A DNA stretch of 64,000 nt from contig NZ_CANLNB010000003.1 of NCBI RefSeq assembly GCF_947492455.1, forward strand, positions 591,484 to 655,483. Direction: 5' to 3'. The notes under the pieces were generated by a model. That model was not told the origin of the DNA. It was given only the letters and a program-made list of their open reading frames with translations, and did not search any database. Both the position numbers and the translations under genes were made by a program. The DNA is from an uncultured Aliiroseovarius sp. Its GTDB lineage: Bacteria; Pseudomonadota; Alphaproteobacteria; Rhodobacterales; Rhodobacteraceae. Positions 51,331-60,126 of the stretch are shown here, in pieces. The first letter of the stretch is position 1, and each line of letters opens with the position of its first letter.

Positions 51331-53511
51331 ATGCAATCTCAGCCGGTTCTGACGAAAGACCTTGTGATGATCGGGGGCGGTCATGCCCATGCGCTGGTGC
51401 TGCGCATGTGGGGGATGAAGCCCTTAGCAGGCGCGCGGCTGACGCTGATCAACCCGGCCCCGACGGCGCCCTATTCGGGGATGCTGCCAGGCCATATTGC
51501 TGGGCATTATACGCGCGAGGCATTGGACATTGATCTGATCCGGTTGGCACGGTTTGCGGGCGCACGGTTGGTGATCGGTCATGCCACCACGATTGATCCG
51601 GTGGCCAAGACCGTGACCGTCGAGGGCGGGCGCGAGATTGGGTATGACGTGGCCTCGATCGATATCGGGATCCATGCGCAGATGCCGGATATTCCCGGGT
51701 TTTCCGAGCACGCGTGCGGTGCCAAGCCCTTGGACGTCTACGCGGCGAAATGGCAGGGTTTCTTGCAGGCTGTCGCGGAGGGTGAGGCCGCGCCTCATGT
51801 GGCCGTCATCGGAGCGGGTGTCGCTGGTGTCGAGCTCGCCTTGGCGATGTCCCATGCGCTGCGGGATCGCGCCGACAGGAAGGTGCATCTGATCGAGGCT
51901 GGCGACGATATCACCGCCCGCGCCAAGGCGGCGCGTGGTCCGTTGCGGGCAGCGCTGCGTGACTTGGGGGTCGCGCTGCATGTGAAGGCCTCGGTCGCGC
52001 GGATCGACGCGGATCGCGTGGTCTTGGCGGATGGCGCGACACTGGACAGCCAGTTCACCGTCGGGACAGCGGGCGCATTCGCGCATGGCTGGCTGCAAGA
52101 AACCGACCTGCCGCTGACGCCGGATGGTTTCATTCCGGTCGGGCCGGATTTCCAAGTGCCGGGGTATGACGGGCTGTTTGCCGTGGGCGATTGCGCCGAG
52201 ATGCTGCATGATCCGCGCCCCAAAGCAGGGGTGTTTGCGGTGCGGGCGGCACCGGTGCTGGCGCAAAATTTGCGGGCTGCGTTGGCGGGAGGGGCCATGA
52301 CCCCCTTCAAGCCGCAAGCCGATTACCTGAAGCTGATCTCGATGGGCGGAAAACGGGCCTTGGCCGAGAAATGGGGGCGGGCGGTTGCGCTGCCCGGCCT
52401 GTGGCGCTGGAAGGATCACATCGATCAGAAGTTCATGCAGAAGTTCCGGGGCTATCCGGCCATGGCGCAGGCCCCGGAACCGCGCGAGCGTGCGCTGGGC
52501 GGGGACGCGGTCGATGCGGTGCCGCTCTGTGGGGGCTGCGGATCGAAAGTTGCGCCGGGAAGCTTGTCGCAGGCGCTTTCCAAATTGGACCAGCCTATGC
52601 CGGACGAGGTTTTAACGGGGCCGGGCGATGACGCCGCAGTGGTGCGCGTGGGCGGGGCGGTACAGGTCCTCACCACAGACCACTTGCGCGCCTTCACGGA
52701 AGACCCCGGCCTATTGGCGCGGATCACGGCGAACCATGCGATGGGTGATATCTGGGCAATGGGGGCGGTGCCGAAGACCGCGATGCTGTCAGTCATTCTG
52801 CCGAGGATGAGTGCCACGCTTCAGTCCCGCACGATGGACGAAGTTCTGGCGCAGATAAGCGCGTTCCTTGCCGATGAACAGGTGGCGCTGATCGGCGGGC
52901 ATTCCAGCATGGGCGCCGAGATGACGATCGGCGTGTCCATGACCGGCCTCTTGCCCGAAGGTGCGCAGGCGCTGACCACCGCTGGGGCACAGCCGGGGGA
53001 TCGGTTGATCCTGACCCGCCCAATTGGCTCTGGTACGCTGTTGGCCGGTGAAATGCAGGGGCGCGCGGACGGGCGTGATGTGGCGCGGCTGATGCAAAAC
53101 ATGGCGCGCTCGCAAGGGGACGAGGCGCGTCTGTTGCAGCCCTATGCGACGGCGATGACCGATGTGACAGGCTTTGGGTTGGCCGGGCATCTGATGGCGA
53201 TCTGTCGTGCCTCGGGCGTCTCGGCCGCACTGGATCTCGCCTCCATTCCGACCCATCCGGGGGCCGAGGCATTGGCTGACGGTGGCGTACGCTCGACCAT
53301 CCACGGCGCCAACCGCGATGCGGCACCTGTTTTCGGCGCCGAGGGCGCTAAGGGGCTGTTGTTGCACGACCCGCAGACGGCGGGGGGCTTCTTGGCCACG
53401 GTACCCGAGCGGGATGTGCAAGCCGTGCTGGAGGGGTTCGCAGCCGAGGGACGCACAGCCTATGTGATCGGCGAAGTGCAGGCGGACAGCCCGAGCATCT
53501 ATTGCCGCTAA
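51331..53511 (+). CDS. selD: Selenophosphate synthetase SelD fused to an N-terminal FAD oxidoreductase
   Basis: The 726-residue fusion has an NDH-2-like pyridine nucleotide-disulfide oxidoreductase module at residues 1 to about 385 (VMIGGGHAHALVLRMWGM, VAVIGAGVAGVELALAMS, and AVGDCAEM near the FAD end) and a SelD domain from about residue 398. The SelD active-site segment is LCGGCGSKVAPGSL, with Cys, not selenocysteine, followed by GPGDDAAVVRV and GGHSSMGAEM. SelD makes selenophosphate from selenide and ATP; the flavin part may help reduce the selenium donor. The 3' end overlaps the convergent mnmH gene by 4 bases. The ATG at 51331 has AAGG upstream. Confidence 0.93.
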   Translation: MQSQPVLTKDLVMIGGGHAHALVLRMWGMKPLAGARLTLINPAPTAPYSGMLPGHIAGHYTREALDIDLIRLARFAGARLVIGHATTIDPVAKTVTVEGGREIGYDVASIDIGIHAQMPDIPGFSEHACGAKPLDVYAAKWQGFLQAVAEGEAAPHVAVIGAGVAGVELALAMSHALRDRADRKVHLIEAGDDITARAKAARGPLRAALRDLGVALHVKASVARIDADRVVLADGATLDSQFTVGTAGAFAHGWLQETDLPLTPDGFIPVGPDFQVPGYDGLFAVGDCAEMLHDPRPKAGVFAVRAAPVLAQNLRAALAGGAMTPFKPQADYLKLISMGGKRALAEKWGRAVALPGLWRWKDHIDQKFMQKFRGYPAMAQAPEPRERALGGDAVDAVPLCGGCGSKVAPGSLSQALSKLDQPMPDEVLTGPGDDAAVVRVGGAVQVLTTDHLRAFTEDPGLLARITANHAMGDIWAMGAVPKTAMLSVILPRMSATLQSRTMDEVLAQISAFLADEQVALIGGHSSMGAEMTIGVSMTGLLPEGAQALTTAGAQPGDRLILTRPIGSGTLLAGEMQGRADGRDVARLMQNMARSQGDEARLLQPYATAMTDVTGFGLAGHLMAICRASGVSAALDLASIPTHPGAEALADGGVRSTIHGANRDAAPVFGAEGAKGLLLHDPQTAGGFLATVPERDVQAVLEGFAAEGRTAYVIGEVQADSPSIYCR

Positions 53512-54563
53512 AACGCTGCGTTGTCCATTTGTGTGATCAGCTTGGCGGCGGTCTGGGCCAAGGTCGCGTCTGACAGATCGGGTAAAGCGATCTGTGTCGG
53601 CGCGGGGGCATCCTTGCGGGTGATGCGCCGATAGCGCGGGTCGTAATGCGTCTCGATCAGCCCCGCCGCCAACGCCTGCATATCGCCCGCGCGCGCCATC
53701 CCGTGCCACAGATCCACCTGCGCGCGCCCGTGATAGGACACGAGTTGCTCGAGAATGTCCTCAAGGCGCGCGGGATTTTCGATCAAGTCGTCATAGTCGC
53801 GCGCCAAATGTTCCGCGCGGGCGGGCAGGGGGGCGGACAGCTCGAACCGCGGGGCGCGGATCATCTTTTGCCACAGGCTGGGGGGCACAATCAGACGTCC
53901 GATCTTGTTGCTCTCAGCCTCGACAAAGACAGGGCGGGATGGATCGAAGCGGCTAAGCGTCATCGCCACTTGGCTTTCAAACCACTTCTGGCTGGGCTGC
54001 GCGGGGCCAACCAGACCAAATAACGATCCGCGATGGCTGGCAAGCTGTTCGAGGTCCAGAACCTGCGCACCTGCCGTGTCCAACGCATCAAGCAGGCGGG
54101 TCTTGGCGGTACCGGTGCCCCCGTCGATCAGGACCAGCATATGCGGAAGCGGGTCGTCATAGAGTAGTGCTTTCACCATCCGGCGATAGGATTTATACCC
54201 GCCTTCCAGTTGCTCTGCGCGCCAGCCGATCTGCGACAGGATCGATACCACCGAGCCCGAGCGCTGCCCGCCGCGCCAGCAATAGACCACGGGCTTCCAG
54301 CCGCCCGGACGTTCCGCCAGTTCGGTTTCCAAATGGGCTGCCACATTGCGGGCCACCAAGGCCGCGCCGATCTTGCGGGCCTTGAAGGGGCTGTCTTGCA
54401 CATAGATCGTGCCGACCCGGGCGCGTTCTGCGTCGCTGAGCGCAGGCAGGTTGATGGCACCTGGGATATGATCCTCGGCAAACTCGGACGGGGCGCGCAC
54501 GTCGATGATGTCATCCGCGTCCAACGCTGCAAAGTCTGCCAAAGTCTTGAGCTTCAGGGGCAT
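53508..54563 (-). CDS. mnmH: tRNA 2-selenouridine synthase (SelU)
   Basis: The 351-residue protein has an N-terminal rhodanese domain with the catalytic Cys in VYCWRGGQRSGS (about residue 97) and a C-terminal P-loop domain (LIDGGTGTAKTRLLDAL, about residue 150). It replaces sulfur by selenium in the wobble 2-thiouridine of Lys, Glu and Gln tRNAs, using selenophosphate from SelD. The P-loop reads AKT where most have GKT. The ATG at 54563 is preferred since the rhodanese domain starts there; a longer open frame upstream lacks similarity. It is convergent with selD. Confidence 0.93.
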   Translation of the reverse strand: MPLKLKTLADFAALDADDIIDVRAPSEFAEDHIPGAINLPALSDAERARVGTIYVQDSPFKARKIGAALVARNVAAHLETELAERPGGWKPVVYCWRGGQRSGSVVSILSQIGWRAEQLEGGYKSYRRMVKALLYDDPLPHMLVLIDGGTGTAKTRLLDALDTAGAQVLDLEQLASHRGSLFGLVGPAQPSQKWFESQVAMTLSRFDPSRPVFVEAESNKIGRLIVPPSLWQKMIRAPRFELSAPLPARAEHLARDYDDLIENPARLEDILEQLVSYHGRAQVDLWHGMARAGDMQALAAGLIETHYDPRYRRITRKDAPAPTQIALPDLSDATLAQTAAKLITQMDNAAF

Positions 54564-54869
54564 CTGGATCCTCGTGGTTCTGCGATCCGGTGGTAAACCA
54601 GACCGCCGCGTGGCGCCAGAGCGTTCACGGGATGCACGTCTCATTATCTTAATATGCCCGAGGACGCTGTGAAAACTATGCTGGCATCCCTGTCGGGGGC
54701 TCGGGCTGCTTGGATAATCCAACCACCATTTCCGAATGGTATCGCTGAAAAACGCTCAGAAAACGGCGTGCACCATGCCTCTGCCCATTTTCGTGGGCTC
54801 TTTGTGCGCACACGATTGACATTTCCCGGCCCATGCCTGACCTCTGTCTGACGGATCAGGGAGGGGCAC
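54564..54869. other. Intergenic stretch between mnmH and the 5-oxoprolinase gene
   Basis: Divergent promoter region of 306 bp. TTGACA occurs at 54816-54821 on the plus strand, but a clear -10 is missing. GGGAGG lies just before the 5-oxoprolinase start. No gene or repeat is seen. Confidence 0.4.
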
Positions 54870-57800
54870 ATGTTGGACAGCAAGTGGGAGTTCTGGGTGG
54901 ATCGTGGCGGCACGTTCACCGACATCGTGGCGCGTGACCCGGATGGCGGTCTACAAAGCCATAAGCTCCTCAGCGAAAACCCCGAGCGCTACGCGGACGC
55001 GGCGGTGCAGGGCATTCGCGAGCTGTTGGGGCTTGAGGCCGGTCAGTCGATCCCGGACGGGGCGATTGCCTCGGTCAAGATGGGGACGACGGTGGCGACG
55101 AACGCGCTGCTTGAACGCAAGGGCGACGACACGCTGCTCTTGATCACCAAGGGCTTCGGGGACCTGCTGCGCATCGGTTATCAAACCCGCCCGCGCCTGT
55201 TTGACCTGCATATAAAACGCCCGGACTTGCTTTATGCGGCTGTCGAGGAAGTGGACGAGCGGTTGGACGCGGATGGCAATGTCCTGCATGGCATAGATGA
55301 AGCTGCCGTGCGGACGGTGCTTCAACACCATTTCGATACCGGCATCCGCGGCGTCGCCATCGCCTTCCTGCATGGCTATTTGAACCCGGTACATGAAGCG
55401 CAGGTGGCCCAGATCGCGCGCGACATCGGCTATACGCAAGTGTCCGAAAGCCACGCGGTCTCGCGCTTGTCGAAGCTGGTGAGCCGGGGCGATACGACCG
55501 TGGTGGACGCGTATCTGTCACCCATCCTACGCCGCTATGTAGAACAGGTCGCGGGGGCGCTGGACATTGGCACGGCTTGCGATCGTTTGCTCTTCATGCA
55601 GTCTAATGGTGGCCTGACCGATGCGGCGATGTTTCAGGGCAAGGACGCGATCCTGTCCGGCCCGGCTGGCGGCATTGTCGGCATGGTCAAAACGGGCGAG
55701 GTCGCTGGCTATGATCATCTGATCGGGTTCGACATGGGCGGAACCTCGACCGATGTCAGCCACTATGCAGGCAGCTATGAACGCAGTTTCGAGACCGAGG
55801 TCGCAGGCGTCCGCATGCGTGCACCGTTGATGGATATCCATACGGTTGCGGCGGGCGGCGGCTCGATCTGCCAGTTCCGCGATGGGCGTTTTCAGGTAGG
55901 CCCGGAAAGCGCGGGGGCGAACCCCGGTCCGGCGGCGTACCGCCGTGGTGGGCCGCTGACGGTCACCGATTGCAACGTCATGCTGGGCCGTCTGCAGCCC
56001 GCCCATTTCCCGCATGTGTTCGGCCCGAATGGCGACCAGCCGCTGGATGCGGATGTGGTGCGGCAGAAGTTCGAAACCCTCGCGCAAGAGATCGCGACGG
56101 AAACTGGCCAACCCGCGCAGTCGCCTGAGGACGTGGCGCGTGGCTTCCTGCGTATTGCCGTCGACAACATGGCCAACGCGATCAAGAAAATCTCGGTCGA
56201 GCGCGGGCATGATGTGACCCGCTATGTGCTGCAATGCTTCGGTGGGGCCGGGGGGCAGCATGCCTGTCTGGTCGCCGATGCGCTGGGTATGAAAACTGTA
56301 TTTCTGCATCCATTCGCCGGGGTTCTGTCCGCTTATGGAATGGGGCTGGCCGAGATCCGGGCGCTCCGACAAGAGCAGTTCGACGCGGCACTTGAGGCCG
56401 AAGGCGAGGCTGCAACGCGGTTGCAGGCCTTGGCAGCCGATGCTGAGGCCGAGGTCGCGAAACAAGGCGTTACGGACATCCAGATCGAGCGCATTGCCCA
56501 TCTGCGCTATGACGGCTCGCATCAGGCGCTTGAGGTGCCGTTTGGCGACGCTGCGCAGATGCGGACGGATTTCGAAGCCGCACATGACGCGCGCTTTGGC
56601 TTCCATTCGCCCGAACGCGCGATCCTGTTCGAGGTGCTGGCGGTCGAGGCGATCGGCACATCGGGCGAAGCCCCGCGCGGGCACGTCACCGGCGGGAATG
56701 ATCAGCCCGACGACACTGTGCAGCTCTGCACCGAAGAGGGCTGGCAGGAGGTGCCGCTCTTTGACCGCGCAAACCTGTCGGCAGACGCCTGCATTTCTGG
56801 CCCAGCGATCATCCGTGAGCCCACCGGCACCAACATGATCGAACCGGGCTGGCAGGCGCGGCAAGACGCGCATGGCAACCTGATCCTTGAACGGGTCGAG
56901 GCGCTGGCCCGCGCCCATGCCGCAGGGACCGATGTGGACCCGGTGCTGCTCGAGGTGTTCAACAACCTCTTCATGTCGGTCGCCGACCAGATGGGGGCGA
57001 CGCTGGCCAATACCTCGTGGTCGGTGAACATCAAGGAACGGCTCGATTTTTCCTGCGCGATCTTCGACGCTTCGGGCGATCTGGTCGCGAACGCGCCGCA
57101 TGTACCGGTGCATCTGGGGTCCATGTCCGACAGCATCCGCACAGTGATGCGCGACAACGCCGGACAGGTGAAGCCCGGGGATGCCTTCGTGCTGAACAGT
57201 CCCTTTAATGGCGGCACCCACTTGCCGGATGTGACCGTCGTGACTCCGGTCTTTGTTGGTGACAGCATCGCCTTCTGGCTGGGTTCGCGCGGGCACCATG
57301 CGGATATCGGCGGGCGCACACCGGGCTCGGGTCCGCCCGACAGCACGCATATCGAACATGAAGGCGTGTTGATCGAGAACACGCGGCTGGTGGCCGAAGG
57401 GCAGCTTTTGGAAGACGATATGCGCGCGCTGCTGGCCTCGGGCCGGTATCCCTGCCGCAACATCGACCAGAACATGGCCGACCTGAAGGCACAGGTCGCT
57501 GCGAACGAGACCGGACGGCAGGCCCTCTTAGGCGTGGTCGATCACTACGGTCTGGAAGTTGTGCAAGCCTATATGGGCCACGTGCAAGCCAATGCCGAGG
57601 AAAGCGTACGCCGCGTCATCGACCGGCTGCGCGATGGGGCGTTCTCCTATCCGATGGATGGTGGGTCCGAAATCCGCGTGACCGTCAGCGTTGACAAGGC
57701 GACGCGGTCGGCCACAGTCGATTTCACCGGGACCTCGGATCAACAAGCGGGCAACTATAATGCGCCCCTGTCAATCAGCCGTGCGGTGGTGCTGTATGTA

Positions 57801-58460
57801 TTCCGCACGCTGGTGGGCGCGGACATCCCGCTGAACGAAGGCTGTCTGGCACCGCTGAATATCATTGTCCCAGAAGGCACCATGCTGAACCCGCGCTATC
57901 CGGCGGCGGTGATTTCCGGCAATACCGAAGTGAGCCAAGCCGCCTGCAACGCGCTTTATGGTGCGCTGGGTGTGATTGCCGGATCGCAAGGCACGATGAA
58001 CAATTTCATCTGGGGAAATGATGACTTCCAGAACTATGAAACCATCGCAGGGGGCACTGGTGCTGGGCCGGGTTTTGACGGCTGTGACGGGGTGCAAAGC
58101 CACATGACCAACACCCGCATGACTGATCCGGAAATCCTTGAGAAGCGCTTCCCCGTACGGCTCGAGGCGTTCACGTTACGTGCAGGTTCTGGCGGGGCAG
58201 GGCAGTGGCGTGGTGGCGACGGGGTTGTGCGCCGGCTGCGCTTCCTTGAGCCTGTGACGGTGACAACGCTTAGCTCGCACCGTGTGGTTCCGCCGTTTGG
58301 CGGTGACGGCGGCGCGCCTGGTCAGGTAGGTGTGAACACCGCTGAAAAGGCTGACGGCACCCGCATTCCGATGCCGGGCAATGGCGAGGTTGCGTTGGAT
58401 CCCGGAGACCTGTTCGAGATGTGCACACCCGGTGGCGGCGGCTGGGGTAAACCTGCCTAA
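54870..58460 (+). CDS. 5-oxoprolinase (ATP-hydrolysing), HyuA-HyuB fusion
   Basis: The 1196-residue protein joins a HyuA-like ATP-binding half (to about residue 690; VDRGGTFTDIVARDPDGG, MGTTVATNALLERKG and FDMGGTSTDVSHYAG) to a HyuB-like half (from about 695; FMSVADQMGATLANTSWSVN, NSPFNGGTHLPDVTVVTPVF). The single-chain layout and length match eukaryote-type 5-oxoprolinase, which hydrolyses 5-oxo-L-proline to glutamate with ATP. Hydantoinases and acetone carboxylase relatives usually have the two halves as separate genes. The gene is monocistronic, with a terminator 17 bp after its stop. Confidence 0.9.
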   Translation: MLDSKWEFWVDRGGTFTDIVARDPDGGLQSHKLLSENPERYADAAVQGIRELLGLEAGQSIPDGAIASVKMGTTVATNALLERKGDDTLLLITKGFGDLLRIGYQTRPRLFDLHIKRPDLLYAAVEEVDERLDADGNVLHGIDEAAVRTVLQHHFDTGIRGVAIAFLHGYLNPVHEAQVAQIARDIGYTQVSESHAVSRLSKLVSRGDTTVVDAYLSPILRRYVEQVAGALDIGTACDRLLFMQSNGGLTDAAMFQGKDAILSGPAGGIVGMVKTGEVAGYDHLIGFDMGGTSTDVSHYAGSYERSFETEVAGVRMRAPLMDIHTVAAGGGSICQFRDGRFQVGPESAGANPGPAAYRRGGPLTVTDCNVMLGRLQPAHFPHVFGPNGDQPLDADVVRQKFETLAQEIATETGQPAQSPEDVARGFLRIAVDNMANAIKKISVERGHDVTRYVLQCFGGAGGQHACLVADALGMKTVFLHPFAGVLSAYGMGLAEIRALRQEQFDAALEAEGEAATRLQALAADAEAEVAKQGVTDIQIERIAHLRYDGSHQALEVPFGDAAQMRTDFEAAHDARFGFHSPERAILFEVLAVEAIGTSGEAPRGHVTGGNDQPDDTVQLCTEEGWQEVPLFDRANLSADACISGPAIIREPTGTNMIEPGWQARQDAHGNLILERVEALARAHAAGTDVDPVLLEVFNNLFMSVADQMGATLANTSWSVNIKERLDFSCAIFDASGDLVANAPHVPVHLGSMSDSIRTVMRDNAGQVKPGDAFVLNSPFNGGTHLPDVTVVTPVFVGDSIAFWLGSRGHHADIGGRTPGSGPPDSTHIEHEGVLIENTRLVAEGQLLEDDMRALLASGRYPCRNIDQNMADLKAQVAANETGRQALLGVVDHYGLEVVQAYMGHVQANAEESVRRVIDRLRDGAFSYPMDGGSEIRVTVSVDKATRSATVDFTGTSDQQAGNYNAPLSISRAVVLYVFRTLVGADIPLNEGCLAPLNIIVPEGTMLNPRYPAAVISGNTEVSQAACNALYGALGVIAGSQGTMNNFIWGNDDFQNYETIAGGTGAGPGFDGCDGVQSHMTNTRMTDPEILEKRFPVRLEAFTLRAGSGGAGQWRGGDGVVRRLRFLEPVTVTTLSSHRVVPPFGGDGGAPGQVGVNTAEKADGTRIPMPGNGEVALDPGDLFEMCTPGGGGWGKPA

Positions 58461-58477
58461 CCCCTTGATGCAAAAGA

Positions 58478-58504
58478 AAACGGGCGCCGCGTTGGCGCCC
58501 GTTT
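58478..58504. terminator. Bidirectional terminator between 5-oxoprolinase gene and znuA
   Basis: AAACGGGCGCC (58478-58488) and GGCGCCCGTTT (58494-58504) form a perfect 11-bp stem with a GCGTT loop; the A-rich left and T-rich right flanks give U runs in both directions. It separates two convergent genes. Confidence 0.85.
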
Positions 58505-58508
58505 CTGT

Positions 58509-59561
58509 TTACTTACCTTCCAGACAGGTGGCGATTGTCTCCGCTGTGCTCCACATCAGGTTCTCATAAAGCATCGGGTCGATCTCGATCGTGGATCCGG
58601 ACGGGTCCAGCACCCCAGTACCTGCCCCGGCAGTTTTCGCCAGATCGAGTACCTGAGACACGCCTCGCTCAGGCTCCGAGAAGATGCAGGACACTTCGCC
58701 ATGCTCGATTTGCTCGGCGATTTCGGCCAGCTGCGCGGCCGAGGGTGGGGCCGCATCGGTTTCGCGGATCGCGCCAAGGCTGTTCAGGTCATAGTGATCG
58801 GTGAAATAGCCAAACGCGTCGTGAAACAGGACGAAGCCTTTTTCGTGCACAGGCTCAAGCCGTGCCTTGATACGGGCGTCCAGCGCGGCGATCTTTTCCT
58901 GCGCCGCATGGGCGTTCGCGTGATAGCGCTCGGCGTTTGCCGGATCTAGTTCGGACAATTCTTCGGCGATCGCCTCCAGCCAGACCTGTGCATTCAGAGG
59001 CGACAGCCACGCGTGTTCATCTACGCCTTCGACATGCGCGGCATGGTCATGATCTTCCTCATGGCCGTGGTCATCGTGATCATGGTCGTGATCGTCGTGG
59101 GCATCATGCGCCTCGTCATTATGGTCCGCATGATCGTCATGTTCATCGTGGTCATGGTCATCATGGTCGTGATCCTCATGCATCTCGTCTTCATGAGACT
59201 CGTGGTCGTCGTGACCGTGATCGTGCCCGCCTTCGCGCAATACCGTGCCCGCTTCGGACAGCAGTGCCATGCTGTGACCCAGTGATGCGCCTTCGACAGC
59301 GCGCTCAAGCCACGGGGTCAGGGCCGGGCCAACCCAGATCAGAAGATCGGCGTCCGACAGCGACCGCATTTGCGATGGGCGCATTTGGAAGCCATGTGGA
59401 TCCGCCCCTTGGGGCAACAGCAGTTCCGGCTCACCCACGCCGTCCATCACTTGCGCAGCAAGCGAATGGATTGGGGCGAAATCGGTCACGACTTTGGGCG
59501 TTTCGGCCATCAGCAAAGTCGGGCTGAGGCACAGCGCCATCGTGGTGCGGGTTAGGGTCAT
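58509..59561 (-). CDS. znuA: Zinc ABC transporter substrate-binding protein ZnuA with large His-rich loop
   Basis: The 350-residue periplasmic protein has a short signal-like N-terminus (to about AMALCLSPTLLMAE) and the cluster 9 metal-binding fold with VTDFAPIHSLAAQVM, GADPHGFQMRPSQ, and FVLFHDAFGYFTDHYDLNSL supplying His ligands. Between residues about 112 and 182 lies an acidic His-rich loop with 23 His, typical of zinc-specific members. It delivers zinc to ZnuBC. It is divergent from zur-znuC-znuB and separated by a region with AT-rich palindromes. The mature N-terminus cannot be fixed exactly. Confidence 0.93.
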   Translation of the reverse strand: MTLTRTTMALCLSPTLLMAETPKVVTDFAPIHSLAAQVMDGVGEPELLLPQGADPHGFQMRPSQMRSLSDADLLIWVGPALTPWLERAVEGASLGHSMALLSEAGTVLREGGHDHGHDDHESHEDEMHEDHDHDDHDHDEHDDHADHNDEAHDAHDDHDHDHDDHGHEEDHDHAAHVEGVDEHAWLSPLNAQVWLEAIAEELSELDPANAERYHANAHAAQEKIAALDARIKARLEPVHEKGFVLFHDAFGYFTDHYDLNSLGAIRETDAAPPSAAQLAEIAEQIEHGEVSCIFSEPERGVSQVLDLAKTAGAGTGVLDPSGSTIEIDPMLYENLMWSTAETIATCLEGK

Positions 59562-59582
59562 CGGGGCTTGCTCCGGATTTTG

Positions 59583-59595
59583 TGATGTTATATCA
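59583..59595. promoter_or_regulatory. Candidate Zur box 1
   Basis: TGAT-N5-ATCA, an AT-rich interrupted palindrome in the znuA-zur divergent region. Alphaproteobacterial Zur sites are AT-rich palindromes with similar TGAT/ATCA-like arms. The site lies 22 bp from the znuA start; the assignment is by position and composition. Confidence 0.4.
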
Positions 59596-59605
59596 TTTGA
59601 GGAAG

Positions 59606-59620
59606 GTGATAATATTACAC
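59606..59620. promoter_or_regulatory. Candidate Zur box 2
   Basis: GTGATAATATTACAC has GTG/CAC arms and an AT-rich core, and lies 18 bp before the zur start codon. It may control the zur-znuCB operon, while box 1 would serve znuA. Confidence 0.4.
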
Positions 59621-59637
59621 AAAACAGGTGTCAACCC

Positions 59638-60126
59638 ATGTCGGATCCCGCCAGCGCGTTTCACAGTCACGACCATTCCACATGCGCCAACGAGGCGCTG
59701 ACCCGCGCCGAGGACATCTGTCGCGAGGCTGGCGCACGGCTAACACCGGTCCGACGCCGTGCGTTGGAGATTCTTTTGGAAGAGCATCGTGCGATGGGGG
59801 CCTATGATGTGTTGGAGCGTCTGGCCGAAGACGGGTTCGGAAGCCAGCCCCCCGTTGCCTATCGCGCTTTGGAGTTTCTTGTAGATCAAGGGCTTGCACA
59901 CCGTATCCGGCGCCTGAACGCCTTTACGGCCTGCACGACACAAGGCTGCGATCACGCCCCGGCTTTCTTCATATGTCGGGTCTGCAAATCGGTGGCCGAG
60001 ATCCCCGCGCAATCGCTGCGCACCAAGATTGATGAAGCCGGCGCAAGCCTTGGTTTCACCGTCGAGCGCGCCAATGTCGAAGCTCTGGGCCTGTGCCCCT
60101 CCTGTCAGGATGAGGCCGCCGCATGA
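59638..60126 (+). CDS. zur: Zinc uptake regulator Zur (Fur family)
   Basis: The 162-residue Fur-family protein starts MSDPASAFHSHDHSTCANEA and has the winged helix (RLTPVRRRALEILLEEHRAM, QPPVAYRALEFLVDQGLAHR) followed by the dimerisation domain with two CxxC pairs (CRVCKS and CPSCQDE) that hold structural zinc. With zinc bound it represses znu genes. It overlaps znuC by 4 bases. The ATG at 59638 is the first in frame that gives the family N-terminus. Confidence 0.93.
   Translation: MSDPASAFHSHDHSTCANEALTRAEDICREAGARLTPVRRRALEILLEEHRAMGAYDVLERLAEDGFGSQPPVAYRALEFLVDQGLAHRIRRLNAFTACTTQGCDHAPAFFICRVCKSVAEIPAQSLRTKIDEAGASLGFTVERANVEALGLCPSCQDEAAA

Noticed and set aside
55527..57359. Open frame on the minus strand opposite the 5-oxoprolinase gene
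   Set aside because: Antisense artefact; no family motif.
59021..59230. Tandem repeat or CRISPR-like pattern in znuA
   Set aside because: The repetition is codon-level His/Asp coding, with irregular units and no spacers.
59013..59285. Small hydrophobic frame opposite the ZnuA His-rich loop
   Set aside because: GAC/CAC repeats read in reverse give Val/Met/Ile runs; this is a by-product of the His/Asp repeat.
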